Position numbers and translations under genes: made by a program. A DNA stretch of 64,000 bases, taken from NCBI RefSeq assembly GCF_028372415.1, contig NC_092876.1, forward strand, positions 62,024,385 to 62,088,384, written 5' to 3'. Positions 1 to 9,906 of the stretch are shown piece after piece; the stretch's first letter is position 1, and each line of letters opens with the position of its first letter. A model generated the notes under the pieces. It was given only the letters and a program-made list of their open reading frames with translations. It was not told where the DNA came from and searched no databases. The DNA is from Notamacropus eugenii (lineage: Eukaryota; Chordata; Mammalia; Diprotodontia; Macropodidae).

Positions 1-110
1 CCTCAGTTTCCTCATGTGTAAAATAACCTGCATAGGGAAATGGCAAATCACTCTAGTATCTCTGCCAAGAAAACCTTGCCTGAGTGAACAAAGCCCCTTC
101 CAAATCTAAA
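1..110 (+). repeat. Mar-1 type SINE, 3' part, cut by window edge
   Basis: Matches the shared right half of the Mar-1 copies in this window (cctcagtttcctcatctgt, ggaaatggcaaa, ctctgccaagaaaacc). This right half carries the RTE-like tail. Confidence 0.75.
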
Positions 111-595
111 TCCTGTCACTCATTAGATAATTCCTGGATGGTGTTTTCCTGCCATCTTGCACCTCATTTTCCTTCTTCAAGTCTCCTCCACTGACTTCCT
201 TTGGCAAATATCTACACTTTCCTCTGCTCTGAACTCCACCACACCCTTGGTATGGCTGGAGGCCACAAAGCTGCCACAGGGATGTCAAGGGAGTGGAGTC
301 TCAGCCCAGTGCCAAAGGCCACAGGTTCAGTCCCTAGGGAAGCCAGCTTAGCTCCTTAGCCATGACTGTGCCCTCTCCTGGGACAGTTCATCCACATGTC
401 TCCCTTAGTTATAATGACTCACACATCTGTCTAACAAGGTGATCAGCAGCCTAATCTACTGGGCTAGGGCATCTCCCATGGAGCTGGGCAATAAGCGGGA
501 AAGGACTTGTGCTCTGGGATCACCCCTAACTAAAGAGTTCAGGAACGGAACGACTTTCCCATGGATGATTCTTATAGTAGCGGTGCAAGAATGAT
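111..595. other. Unique intergenic sequence, nothing recognised
   Basis: Short open frames on both strands lack any recognisable motif or splice context. No repeat family was recognised. Confidence 0.5.
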
Positions 596-735
596 TGCTC
601 CTCCATTTACAGACTGCAGAAGTAAGGCTTAGAAAAATTAAGTTATTTGTCGGTTGTCACATTGGTGACAGAGTCAGGGTCAGAGCTGGGTTTCGAACCT
701 AGGTCCAAGTGCAAACCTGACTCCAATTCCTTCGA
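596..735 (-). repeat. MIR/Ther-1 core SINE fragment
   Basis: Antisense MIR core: tttacagactgcag, then a degenerate gttatttgtcggttgtcaca and gctgggtttcgaacctaggt. Confidence 0.7.
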
Positions 736-1300
736 ACTTCTGTGCCCTCCCTCCAAAAACCCCACAAAAACCCACCAAAGAAGCACCAAGACATGGATAA
801 TTTCAATGAGTATGAGCCTCTGTCTCTAGTGAAGTTCTATCAGACACCCATGGAAGCCCAGAGGGAGGGAGCACCTTGGAATACCACAGCCCCTCCCCGC
901 ATCGAATTCATCTTCCTGTCCTTTCTAACTAGAGCCCTATTCCTGCAAAGTCAAGGGCCTCAGCCTTTTTCTCCACTGGGGTCAGGCACATTTCACCTTA
1001 ACCGTTCCTCTCTGCTTCTTTCCCATTCCCAGGGAGATCAAAAGGGAAGAGAAAAGAGGGAGAAAGGAGGAGGGGGAGACACACTAGCAACAGCAAAGGA
1101 TTGGATCTACAGTTTAGGGTAATGCAAAAGAAAGGCAGCACTGTGAGGCAGGGAACTTTTCGGATGAGGCAGGGAACATCCGAAAAGTCCCCTGTGGCTT
1201 CCGGAAGGCTCCAGAGATAGGAGGCCCAAGGAAGACCACCTTGGCTTAGCTCTCTACATCTGGCTCCTACAGGTCTTTTGTGCCCTTTTAGCCCTCTTTC
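736..1300. other. Unique sequence with a purine run and a quasi-palindrome
   Basis: Contains a purine-rich run at 1035-1080 and a hairpin with overlapping direct repeats at 1144-1188 (reported separately). No coding evidence. Confidence 0.5.
1144..1188. repeat. Overlapping direct and inverted repeat (quasi-palindrome)
   Basis: TGAGGCAGGGAAC occurs at 1144-1156 and again at 1165-1177. ACTTTTCGGATG at 1155-1166 is the exact reverse complement of CATCCGAAAAGT at 1177-1188, with a 10-nt loop between. Confidence 0.85.
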
Positions 1301-1319
1301 CTAATGATCTCCCATATAT

Positions 1320-1490
1320 CTACAATGCCTTAAGCTTTATGAAGTGATTCCCTCATGAGAACCTTGACAGGCAGGGTGCGCCAGGATTATTAAACCCCTT
1401 TTATAAAGGAGTAGATTGAAGAATGGAGAGCTTGTCCATGGTAGCACATAGTGAGTACCTGGAACCCAGATTCAAAGGTAGAGGCCTATT
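1320..1490 (-). repeat. MIR core SINE, degenerate
   Basis: Antisense MIR pattern: cctcatgagaaccttgacagg, cccttttataaaggag, then cttgtccatggtagcacatag and gaacccagattcaaa. Confidence 0.6.
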
Positions 1491-1507
1491 ACCATACCCA
1501 GAGCTGC

Positions 1508-1564
1508 ACTTGAGGACCTAGAGAGCCACATGTGGCCTTGAGGTTGCAGGTTCCCCACCTCTGC
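1508..1564 (-). mobile_element. hAT-type palindromic MITE, one terminal part
   Basis: gaggacctagagagccacat, gtggccttgaggttgcaggt and tccccacctctg match the terminus of the MITE seen at 46795-46925 and 59872-60051. Confidence 0.65.
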
Positions 1565-1654
1565 CCTATCCCATGCTCCTTTGCAGAGGCATCTCCTTCC
1601 CTTTCAAATTCTCCACCTTCCAACAAATGAGATTTCTGTCAGTTCCCTGATCTC

Positions 1655-1795
1655 AATCTGCCCTCTCCCAACTTGTAAATTCCTTGAGGGCAGGGGCTCT
1701 TTTGCCTCCTTTTGTATTCCTAGCACTTTGCACACGGTATCTGGCACATAGTAGGTGCTTAATGTTTGTTGATTATTGATTGACTTGCTCCAACC
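1655..1795 (+). repeat. L2 LINE 3' end
   Basis: Typical L2 tail: ccttgagggcaggggctctt, tttgtattcctagcacttt, gcacatagtaggtgcttaat, gtttgttgattattgatt. Confidence 0.8.
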
Positions 1796-2130
1796 ACATA
1801 ACCTATGCTTGCATCTTCCTCCTTCTCTCCTGACTTCTACCTGCTCGAATCATTCTCAGATTCCTCCAAGGCCCAACTCAGGCACTACCTCCTCCATCAA
1901 GTTATCAAGAGATTTCCTCAGACAGAAGCATTCTTAAGGCAGCTAGGTGGTGCAGTGGACTTGAGTTCAAATTTGATCCCAGACACTAGCTATGTGACCC
2001 TGGGCAAGTCACTTAACCTCAATTACATCAAAAAAAAAAAGTTCTTAAACTTTCCTGGAGTCTTTGGTCATCTAAACTTTCCATATCTCACCCAGTGGGT
2101 GCTCAATAAATCCATATTTGTTTAATAAAT
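1796..2130 (+). repeat. L2 LINE fragment interrupted by a Mar-1 SINE
   Basis: L2 3' region (ccaaggcccaactcaggcac, tacctcctccatcaagtt) resumes after 2048 and ends cagtgggtgctcaataaatc. The SINE at 1934-2046 splits it. Confidence 0.7.
1934..2046 (+). mobile_element. Mar-1 SINE, truncated, inserted in L2
   Basis: Starts aaggcagctaggtggtgcag and continues through tgaccctgggcaagtcactt to an A-run. A TTCTTAA flank occurs at both sides, a plausible target duplication. Confidence 0.8.
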
Positions 2131-2189
2131 AAATCTCTTCTTTGACCCATCAACCTCTCCCCTCATAGCTAATTAGTTGGGTTGGAAGG

Positions 2190-2415
2190 GGAACAAGTAT
2201 TTACTTGAGTGCCAGGCTTATCTTCCTGAGTTTAAATCTGATCTCAAACATTTACTAACTGTATGACCCTGGGCAAGTCACTTAACCTTGTTCACTCCAG
2301 TTTTCTCATCTATCAGATAAACTGGAGAAGGAAATGGCAAACCACTCCAACGTCTCTGTGAAGAAAACCCCAGATGGAATCATGAAGAATTGGGTACAAC
2401 TAAAAACTTAACAAA
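2190..2415 (+). mobile_element. Mar-1 SINE
   Basis: tgaccctgggcaagtcactt, ggagaaggaaatggcaaacc and gaagaaaaccccagatgg are in the order seen in the complete copies. The RTE-like 3' tail is degraded. Confidence 0.75.
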
Positions 2416-2524
2416 TTTTACAACAAGTGCTTTACAAATAACATCTCACTTGACTCACATGCCTGAGAGGCAGACTCTAGTAGGCTAACCTATTTCCTTG
2501 TTTCTCATTCTTCCCTGTCCCCAA

Positions 2525-2665
2525 GTGGATGAGATGATTCTTGCCTTGGAGTCAGAATGACCTGGGTTTAAATCCTGTCTCAGAGACTTACTAGTGACCC
2601 TGGGCTAGTCACTGACATTTTCTGTGCCTTAGTTTCCTCATCTTCTAAAAGGGGGTGAGTGGGAA
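2525..2665 (+). repeat. MIR/Ther-1 SINE
   Basis: Sense MIR: ggagtcagaatgacctgggt, ttaaatcctgtctcagag, gtgaccctgggctagtcact, gccttagtttcctcatcttc. Confidence 0.75.
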
Positions 2666-2876
2666 GAGTTAAGACCTAGTGATCTCTAAAATCCTCAGCT
2701 CTAAGGAAACGGGCCTAGAGACGGATGTTCTGTGATTTGTTTGTTACCCCACCAAGATTGGAATACAGGTCTCCTCACTCCCAATCTAGGCATTTCAACA
2801 ACAGAGGAAACTGAGCCTATGGAGAGACCCCTGGGGGCTGGCCAGCACAGAGACCATAAATGCTGCTCACTAACGT

Positions 2877-2882
2877 TTTATT
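2877..2882 (-). terminator. Poly(A) signal for the minus-strand gene
   Basis: AATAAA on the minus strand, 40 bp after the stop codon at 2922-2924. It implies a very short 3' UTR. The same bases look like a 3' splice site on the plus strand (ttttattttgcag), but no plus-strand exon is supported. Confidence 0.55.
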
Positions 2883-2921
2883 TTGCAGGAGAAAACGAGA
2901 GTATCCTAACTGGAGCCAATG

Positions 2922-3644
2922 TCACCACCACAAGGCAGCCTTGGGGTCAGGCTGGGCAGCCCACCCTGCCTGGATGGTCTCCCATATCTTGGGGATATGA
3001 CTGATCTGGATGCTCGCCCCCATCCAAGGATCGTCCTGCAGACTGGTGTTCCCTGGCTTCGAAGGGTTGGCAAGGCTGGTTTTGTTGCTGGATTTGCTGT
3101 TCACAGACTGCAGGGAGTTGACGCTGGTATTCTGGGATGTTTTGGACCCAGAGGAGCTGCTGGCTATGTTCACCTCGCTAGAGGCTCCACCCTGACCCAC
3201 TTCCTTTAAGGCTGGTTTGCTGGGAGGGAGTTTGGAGTTGCTGGCCGGGGCTGGGGTAGTTTCATTGTTCAGGGAGCGGTCCAGGTAATCTATGCCTTGA
3301 ATGAGACAGTCCAGGAAGGAGGGGTTTGTAGGGCGGTCCATGCAGAGCATGCAGTGAGGGCGGCCCCGGCAGGCTGGTTTGGCAGTCGAGTCAGGGTTGT
3401 CAGCAGATGGGTCGTCAGCCTTGGGGCTGCAGCATCGGTTCATGGGGAGTTTCCTGGAATTCATCTTGTTGGGGGAGCCACAACGTTCCTTCCGGCTTGG
3501 GCAGACAGAACAGTATGGGCGACCAGGACAGCTGATGGCTTTGGGTGGGCTGTACTTGGAGCTGCCAGGACGACTTGCATAGGAACTACCCATGAAGGGG
3601 ATGTTGAGTGCATTACTGGAGCGATTGGAGTTGTATCCAGACAT
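2922..3644 (-). CDS. Unrecognised 240-residue Ser/Asn/Pro-rich protein with two CxGRPxCxxC motifs
   Basis: An uninterrupted single-exon frame of 240 codons starts MSGYNSNRSSNALNIPFMGS. An in-frame TAA lies four codons upstream and A is at -3, so this ATG is the likely start. Two related cysteine clusters are visible. The first is CPGRPYCSVCPSRKERC (about residues 39-55) and the second CRGRPHCMLCMDRP (about 92-105). Both have the pattern CxGRPxCxxCxxR/D, which suggests a duplicated small metal-binding or disulfide unit. An acidic-hydrophobic stretch (FLDCLIQGIDYLDRSLNNET) follows, then a Ser/Asn-rich low-complexity tail ending in KAALWW. No signal peptide or membrane segment is seen. A poly(A) signal lies about 40 bp past the stop. 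No flanking poly(A) tract of a retrocopy is visible. I do not recognise the family and assign no function. It could also be a recent pseudogene. Confidence 0.7.
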   Translation of the reverse strand: MSGYNSNRSSNALNIPFMGSSYASRPGSSKYSPPKAISCPGRPYCSVCPSRKERCGSPNKMNSRKLPMNRCCSPKADDPSADNPDSTAKPACRGRPHCMLCMDRPTNPSFLDCLIQGIDYLDRSLNNETTPAPASNSKLPPSKPALKEVGQGGASSEVNIASSSSGSKTSQNTSVNSLQSVNSKSSNKTSLANPSKPGNTSLQDDPWMGASIQISHIPKIWETIQAGWAAQPDPKAALWW

Positions 3645-4010
3645 GATTGCGGTTTACAGTCAACCAATGGGGAGAATGATCTTTCCAGAGAAAGACTGGC
3701 CCCAGCCCACTCAAATGCCACCGGCTCTGGATGAACCCCAGTGGTTACCTGTGGGATGGGAAGATGCCAGGCTTGAGTAGTGAGCAGGAATTAGAATTCC
3801 TGAAGTCTCTTCCTCCCAGAGCCAACCACCCTCCTTCCCAGAATCTCTGTTTTCTACTCCCAGAAGCTCTGCCTCCCCCTCCTCACCCCCCATAGTCCCT
3901 TGGTTTGCAAACCAGGTATAGCCAGAGGATTCTTCTTCAGATGCAGACACACCACAGGAACAGGAGGAGAGTAGGAGAAAATCCTCTTAAAGCCCTAGGA
4001 AAAATGATAA
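3645..4010 (-). promoter_or_regulatory. Probable 5' UTR and promoter region of the minus-strand gene
   Basis: Repeat-free sequence upstream of the ATG at 3644. On the minus strand it carries ccattgg just before the start, a cccacag/GTAACC junction near 3748 that could be a 3' splice site of a 5' UTR intron, and a TTTAAGAG TATA-like string near 3985. A 79-codon frame at 3711-3950 (MSASEEESSGYTWFANQ...) lies here. It could be a first exon or an upstream ORF, but I cannot decide. Confidence 0.3.
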
Positions 4011-4139
4011 AGTCCCAGAGTTTGTCTTTCCAACCTCCCCCACCCCACCCCACCCCCAGTCCTAGATCCCTTTCCCCACCTCCCAGTAAACCTCATTCCC
4101 TGCCCCCACCCCTACCCCCAGATCCAAATAGTAAGAATA

Positions 4140-4330
4140 GCTCACTTTTTTTGGGCAGCATTTTAAATGCTCTCCTCACAAAGGCCCTGTGAGAGAGGTA
4201 TCACAAGCATTATCCTCCCTACATTACAAAGGATTGGAGGAAACTGAGGCTCAGAGGAAGTGGCATGCAGAGGTGGGATTTGGACCTGGACACTTTGACT
4301 CCAAGGGCAATGTCCTTTCTACAGTGTCAT
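4140..4330 (-). repeat. MIR SINE
   Basis: Antisense MIR: ggaggaaactgaggctcaga, ggtgggatttggacctggac. Confidence 0.75.
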
Positions 4331-4720
4331 GTGATATGTACCTCTGCCGCTTCCTATAGTTTTCCTGGACTATGGACATGGCAGAGAAGGGAAAGAGCTC
4401 CCACTTCATTTTTGTCTTGAAGACAGCCGGGTTCCCTCATTTCCTTTGTTCTATGGCCTAGACCCCTTAGCTGCCCGAGGTCATGGAGGGACTGGCTTCC
4501 TTTCCTACTCAGTCCCTTGGCCAACGATAGCTCCAGCTAATGCTCCAGCTTCTCATGCTTCTGGGTGCCTAATGCCTTCTGCTCCTTGATCCCCCAACCC
4601 CTCTACCTTTTAAGTCTGGGACACCCATTATCCTTTCTCTGTGCCCAACCTTGAGTCAGGTTAATGACAATTTTTCATTCCTGCCTTTTGAGAAGAAAGA
4701 GGCTATCTAACCCTTCATCG
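4331..4720. other. Unique sequence, nothing recognised
   Basis: C/T-rich stretches and no convincing open frame or repeat. Confidence 0.5.
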
Positions 4721-4724
4721 GGCC

Positions 4725-4905
4725 TGAGGATTTTAGAGTTAAATGAGACCTTACAGATCACCCAGTACTGGTTTAACCCTCCCACTTTACATATGGGGAA
4801 TCAGAGGACCAGAGAAGAGAAGAAACTTAACAGCTGACAGTAACTTAAGTAATTTAACAGTGCCAGAAGGAGGATTCAAACCAAGTTTCTTTGAATCCAG
4901 ATCCA
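4725..4905 (-). repeat. MIR3-like SINE
   Basis: ttagagttaaatgagacctt, acagatcacccag, then tcccactttacatatgggga and gaggattcaaacc fit antisense MIR3. Confidence 0.65.
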
Positions 4906-5282
4906 GTATTCTTACCACCAACCTACCTACAACTGTCTTGAGCCAGGCATTCCTTCCAAACAGCTGCCCACCCCACCCCAAACCTTCCTCCCTCCCTCCC
5001 CAGCTGCCCTTGTCCTTCAGGTTGAGAATATCAGAACCTCACCTGCTTCCTACTCTCCCACTCTCCCACTCTCCTCCTCCTCCTCCCTACCACTCCCCCC
5101 AGTCCTTCTAATGGAAAAAGAGGGGCCAGACAGAGTTGCCTCGTAGGTGAGGTCTTCCTCCCCACCTCCCAGTCCCCCGGGGCCTGGCTTCCTCAATCCC
5201 TCTCACTCAGTTGCTTGGGAGGTAGGTGACTCTGCCCTCCTCTCTGACTCCAGCAGAGAGAGCCCCTCATCTCTCCACTCCA
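4906..5282. other. Pyrimidine-rich unique sequence
   Basis: CT-rich stretch with runs near 5050-5100. Nothing coding recognised. Confidence 0.5.
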
Positions 5283-5365
5283 GGCTCCTTGTCCATGTCA
5301 TAGAATAATAGAACCTTAGAGATGGAAGGTGACCTCCAGGGGTCATTGGGTCCAGTCCTCTTCGT
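5283..5365 (-). repeat. MIR3 fragment
   Basis: agaaccttagagatggaagg followed by gggtcattgggtccagtcct. Confidence 0.65.
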
Positions 5366-5479
5366 CTGGGTAGTTCTGTGGCAAAAATCATCCTTGGGGG
5401 ACAAGTTGAAACTCAGAGTGGGAGAATTTCAGTTCCAAATCTCAGTTCTACTGCCTTCATGGAATGGGCGGCATGTAGG

Positions 5480-6125
5480 GTACTATTGGAGTTTGTCTCC
5501 AGCTACAAAACCAGATGTGAAGCATTCAAGGAGCTTACATTAAATGGAGGAAATGTGTCAAATATACTGGTAATGTGAGGAGGGAAACTGGGAAGGCTTA
5601 TGGGAAAAGGTAGCTCTTGACTTGGAGGTAAAGATTAGAAAAAGTCGAAATGAAGGGACGGCTGGTGACAATGCCTGACCCAGAGACGGAATGTTGAATT
5701 CTGGGAAAGTTGAGTTGTCCAGAGGATGTGAAAGGAGAGTGATGAGAAATAAGACCGAGAAAGTAGAGTAGACACTGTGGGAGGCTTTAATGACCAGACT
5801 GAAAAATCAGTATTATTCTGAATGCAAATAGGGAGTCCTTTTGACATAGGAAATACTATGGTCAGGCTCGTGCCTTAAGATTATCTTGATTATTCAAGAT
5901 TACTTTGAACCACTAATACATTAATTATTCATTTGAATCTTCATATTAATCATTAATTTTAAATGATTAATGAATAAATAATTAGAATGATTAGTTATTA
6001 ATTTTTAAGGGAAGCGGTAGAGACTGATGGAAGGCTGACCTGTCAGGAGACAGTTACAGTAGTCCAGATGAAAGGTCATGAGTGTCTGGACTAGGGTGGT
6101 GGTTGTGTGTGAGAAGAGAGAGGAG
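5480..6125 (-). repeat. L2 LINE, antisense, with an AT-rich island inside
   Basis: Antisense L2 ORF region: tggtcaggctcgtgccttaa, then after the AT-rich part (5890-6010) cagttacagtagtccagatg and ggactagggtggtggttgtg. The same order is seen in the longer copy at 13.3-14 kb. Confidence 0.65.
5945..5971. repeat. AT-rich hairpin
   Basis: ATTAATCATT and AATGATTAAT are perfect 10-bp inverted arms around a 7-nt loop inside an AT-rich patch interrupting an L2. Confidence 0.7.
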
Positions 6126-6127
6126 GA

Positions 6128-6255
6128 TGGATATTACCTCTGTGACCTTGGGTGAACCACTTAACCTCTGTGGGCCTCCATTTCCTCTTCTGTCAAACGA
6201 TGAGGCTAACCTGAATGATCTTTAAGATTCCTTCCAATTATGAATACTAGCATCC
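6128..6255 (+). repeat. MIR/MIR3 fragment
   Basis: gtgaccttgggtgaaccact, taacctctgtgggcctcc, then ttaagattccttccaatt. Confidence 0.7.
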
Positions 6256-6344
6256 TATGACATGGAAAATGTTCCATTTCACTGAGTTACTTGTTCCAGA
6301 GTTTGGTAGCCCTGAATTCAATAAATCCTGCCATGGCTCTGACT

Positions 6345-6435
6345 GAATTCAATCACGGTTAGGTGGAGAGAGCACCAGATCTAGAATCAGGAAGACACTT
6401 ACTAGATAGCTGTGTGACCCTGGGTGACTGGCTGT
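6345..6435 (+). repeat. Mar-1/MIR SINE fragment
   Basis: ggttaggtggagagagcacc, gaatcaggaagac, agctgtgtgaccctgggt. Confidence 0.65.
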
Positions 6436-7369
6436 TATCATTGTTGCCATGGACAGCTGCGACCTCTGGGGATATGAAAAATAGCTAGCTGGTCAGATTA
6501 ATGAATCCTGGCTTGGCTAAGGACCAGGTTCTGCCCAAGTGCTTTGAGAGATAGTATCAGCTAAAGGGGATGAAGTGGGATACTTAGGAGTCATCTGTGC
6601 TATGTCTAGAGTGAGAAATAGCTTCCTGGGATGGTCTGTGTCCCATCTCAGTTAGGAGAGATAAGGAAGTGGGACAACTAATGCCCAGGAATGTCCCTTT
6701 CAGATGTGTCCACTAAAAGAGAGTGGGGTAGTTTCAAACTGTCGTGATAGGAAGTGGAAAGGGTGACAGCTGACCTCCTCCAGCTTCACTTCAAGGCCTG
6801 AGTCAATGAACAGCCTAAGAGGGGGAGTTTGCCTGGCAGTGGCTGAAGGAGAAGGGCAGAGGGCCAAGAACTGATCCTTGAGAAAGTCCCAGGGGGAAGA
6901 AGAGAAGGGGAAAAAGGCAAGACCAATGAAGGAAACACCGTAAAAGTAACCAGAGTGGAAGAAAGAGTATCCGAACAAGGTAGATCGTTCTGAGTCAAGA
7001 CTTGAGAGAGTATCAGAAATATAACCTGGTCCAAAGCACCTGAGTCAGAGTGGACAGAGAACCGCCGGCCTCGGAAATGACTTAGTCTAAATCTGCAAGG
7101 CTGTGACTAATACCCATTGCCCAGTTCTGCCTTTCCAGGCTTGGGACCTCAGCAAATGAGAGAGAGGAGTTGAGGCTGACCTGGAGATTTAGAACTGATG
7201 GATAGTGATGTGCCTTTAACATAAAGGGGAATTTCAAAAGAGGGGAGTTTTTGAGAGGAAAGATAATGACTTCTGCTTGGGCCATAATGGAGGCAGAGAT
7301 GCCTATATGAGAGATGCTGTGAAAGTAAAAACAACAAAACTCCTCACTCTCATTCACCCCCCAAACCCA
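6436..7369. other. Unique sequence, nothing recognised
   Basis: About 0.9 kb without a recognised repeat. The minus-strand frames of 60-97 codons show no family features or splice context. Confidence 0.5.
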
Positions 7370-7680
7370 GTCCAATGCCCAAAGTACTTTCTACCTTCAT
7401 CACATCTCTCACATATATCTTCCCTCCACACACACAGCTACCACCCTAGTTGAGGCCTTTATCACCTCTGGCCTGAACTATTGCAGGTCTCCTAATTGGG
7501 ATCCTTCCTCTTCCTTTTCCAATTTATTCTCCAATTAGCTGCCAAAGTGGTTTTCGTAAAGCATAGGTTTTACCAGGTCACCACCTACTCAGTAAATTCC
7601 AGTGTTTCCTTATTACCACTAGGATAGTACATAAATTTCTGTCTGTCATTTCAGCCTCTTCAAAACCCAGCCCCTTTGAG
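7370..7680 (+). repeat. L2 LINE, sense
   Basis: ggcctttatcacctctggcc, tgaactattgcaggtctcct, tagctgccaaagtggttttc, cactaggatagtacataaa: the 3' part of the L2 ORF. Confidence 0.75.
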
Positions 7681-7689
7681 AAAATTGGC

Positions 7690-7935
7690 ACATTGAGGCA
7701 CTATTGGCAGAGCTTTGATTTGGTCTAACCATTCTGGAAGGTAATTTGGAATTATGCTCAGAAATGGTGCATACCCTTTGACCTAGCAGAGATTAAAGAA
7801 AGAGGAAAAGGACACACATGGACAAAAGATTTGTGGCAGCTTTTTGTAGTGGAAAAGAACTAGAATTTCAAAGGGCACTCATGCGTCATGGAATGGATGA
7901 ACAAATTACAGGGTAGTCAATTCTTAATATTCAAG
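7690..7935 (+). repeat. Old L1 ORF2 3' fragment
   Basis: aaccattctggaaggtaatt, accctttgacctagcagag, gtagtggaaaagaactagaa correspond to the last part of L1 ORF2 seen better at 53.8 kb. Confidence 0.65.
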
Positions 7936-8344
7936 CATTTGACTTTCACAGCTTCAGACATTCCCTTGATTTTATAAGTAATCTCATTTTCATTTTCTTA
8001 TTCAAGACTGCTTAGTAAAGAAAAAAACGAAGGCTATGATTTGCACAAGTGGAGTGATTGATATCCTACGGGGGCTTCCCTGGTCTTGTTCACCCGTACC
8101 TTTGTTGCACCTCTTTAAAACTCAAGTTTTTGTTTCAGTTAGGCTCTAACCCATAGTACCAGTCTGGTGGGACCCTCTGAACAAGTACATTCTATAAATG
8201 TATCTCATTATCACATAGAACCTTTATAAAAGTAGATTAGGACAGACATTTTAAATAATTTTTTAAAGGCAGAAATTCTAAGCATAACCTTTATAAATCA
8301 TACTTCAATAAGATCATAATTAATACTGGGATTACAAGATTCTA
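7936..8344. other. AT-rich sequence, nothing recognised
   Basis: No reading frame or repeat family recognised. Confidence 0.45.
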
Positions 8345-8600
8345 TAGCTAAGAAAAAATATTTATTAAGCCCTTATAATATGTCAGATTTGGTGTTAAGT
8401 GCTGGGAATACAAATACAAGCCAAAGGGAAGACAGTGCATATGTGCTAGCACACATTCAAGGAACTGAAATTCTAATTAGAGTAAACAGTACATAAAAGG
8501 TATCTGGAAAGGGGTAAAGGGAAGAAATCCCCTAGGGGAATGATACAATATTAGTCTAAAGAGTAGGAGGCTAAGTTGGGTTAGAAATAGTATTTCAGCA
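8345..8600 (-). repeat. L2 LINE 3' end, antisense
   Basis: tatttattaagcccttataa, ggtgttaagtgctgggaata, caaatacaagc, then ggaactgaaattctaatt. Confidence 0.65.
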
Positions 8601-8734
8601 ATTTCTAGAGAAAGATTACAATTTTTTTGTGGTCATGGAAACGTAACTTTCTATTTGCCATAGATACAATGTATCAACACTCACTTTTTTTTTTAAATTT
8701 ACTTCCTCCCTCCTCCAAAGTTGAGGACTGACTA

Positions 8735-8960
8735 TATTGTATTGGAATGTTATTGTGTATAATGAAATGACGAAAGAGGTTTCAGAGAATCCTTCAAAGA
8801 CTTGAACTGATGCAGGATGAAGTGAGCAGAACTAGAAGGACCAACCAACAATGTTGTAAAGAAAAACAATTTGGAAAGACTTAACTCTGCAGTGCAATGA
8901 CCAAACAGCTTTCTATAAGGTGGATAATGAATTAGGTTGATTGGTTGTTATCCCTCATGC
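8735..8960 (+). repeat. L1 3' UTR fragment
   Basis: Contains ttgaactgatgcaggatgaa and gtgagcagaactagaaggac, the marsupial L1 3' UTR signature found also at 43.05 and 54.1 kb. Confidence 0.7.
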
Positions 8961-8984
8961 TCTAAGAGGACCAAAATGGCATCT

Positions 8985-9330
8985 TTATGTTGGGGTCCAG
9001 TCTGGTGGCAGAAAAAAATCAAGATGATGATGATGGATGAAGTGGATGACCTTGGTGTCTTCAATGTCTGACCAAGCTCTAAGTGCTCCACAGAGCCTGC
9101 TTCAGGAGCCTTCATGGCTGTTGAAAGAAATTGTTCTCATTTGCCCATTCCACTGGGGGAAGTCTTCACATGTTTAGGGTAGACACTCCCCTAACTTACC
9201 AAAGGATCTGAGTCCTCACTGTAACCTTCAAACTAGTTTAGCCCATCTGCCAAAATGGTTTCTGGGCTGTGCTCACTGTGCTCACTACAGCTTTTTGCAG
9301 CCACAGGTGAGAGCTGGGTGAATCAGGTGA
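8985..9330 (+). repeat. Marsupial interspersed repeat, class not decided
   Basis: The stretch with ccttggtgtcttcaatgtct, gaccaagctctaagtgctcc and ccactgggggaagtcttcac looks like a family I associate with marsupial genomes, possibly the downstream part of the repeat at 61842-62240. Class (SINE, LTR or LINE) is uncertain. Confidence 0.4.
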
Positions 9331-9461
9331 ACATTAAAGATGCATGAGCAGCCCTGAAAAGGATTCAGCAGCCCTTATGCTAGAGGTGCTACCGACTTCC
9401 TCAGGTTGCAAAATGAGACATATTTTGGACATCGAAAAAAATTTAGAAAATTTTATTCTTG

Positions 9462-9511
9462 ACTATATATATATATGTATAAATATATATACACACACAT
9501 ATATATACATT
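9462..9511. repeat. (TA)n/(CA)n microsatellite
   Basis: Alternating TA with a short CA part. Confidence 0.9.
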
Positions 9512-9614
9512 TTTGTTAAAAAGGTTTCTTTTTTCTTTTCCAGTGGAGAAGGAAATAGAAGGGAAATGAAATTCATTTTTGTTTATTGAAAAAAATTAAA
9601 TTTGATTTAAAAAA

Positions 9615-9800
9615 ATACTTGGTCCCTACTTTTCCAGTCTTGACTCTCCTCCCACAGTTCATGATCCATCTATGATGGTCCACTTGTTATTCCTACAACC
9701 TTTCATCTCCTACCTCCACGCCTTTGCATTGGCTCTTCCCCACTCCTGGAATGCTCTCCCTCTTCATCTCTTCTACTTACTTTCTCTGACTTCTACTGTA
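9615..9800 (+). repeat. L2 LINE, sense
   Basis: ccacgcctttgcattggctc, ttccccactcctggaatgct, ctccctcttcatctcttct: L2 3' ORF region. Confidence 0.7.
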
Positions 9801-9836
9801 TCTCTCTAGATGATAGACTGATAGAGAGATGAGAGA

Positions 9837-9906
9837 GATATATATATTTGTGTATATATTGTATATACACACACACACACACACATACAGACATACACAC
9901 ATATAT
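9837..9906. repeat. (TA)n/(CA)n microsatellite
   Basis: TA alternation passing into a run of AC dinucleotides. Confidence 0.9.

Noticed and set aside
742-1122. 126-codon plus-strand frame
   Set aside because: Low-complexity purine end, no recognisable domain and no splice context. It begins at the edge of a MIR fragment.
2870-2900. Plus-strand 3' splice site (ttttattttgcag) as sign of a plus-strand exon
   Set aside because: No frame after it stays open with a donor, while the minus-strand reading as a poly(A) signal fits the gene.
3297-3734. 145-codon plus-strand frame opposite the minus-strand gene
   Set aside because: It is the mirror of the intact 240-codon minus-strand frame, has no poly(A) signal or motif, and its residues look like a shadow translation.
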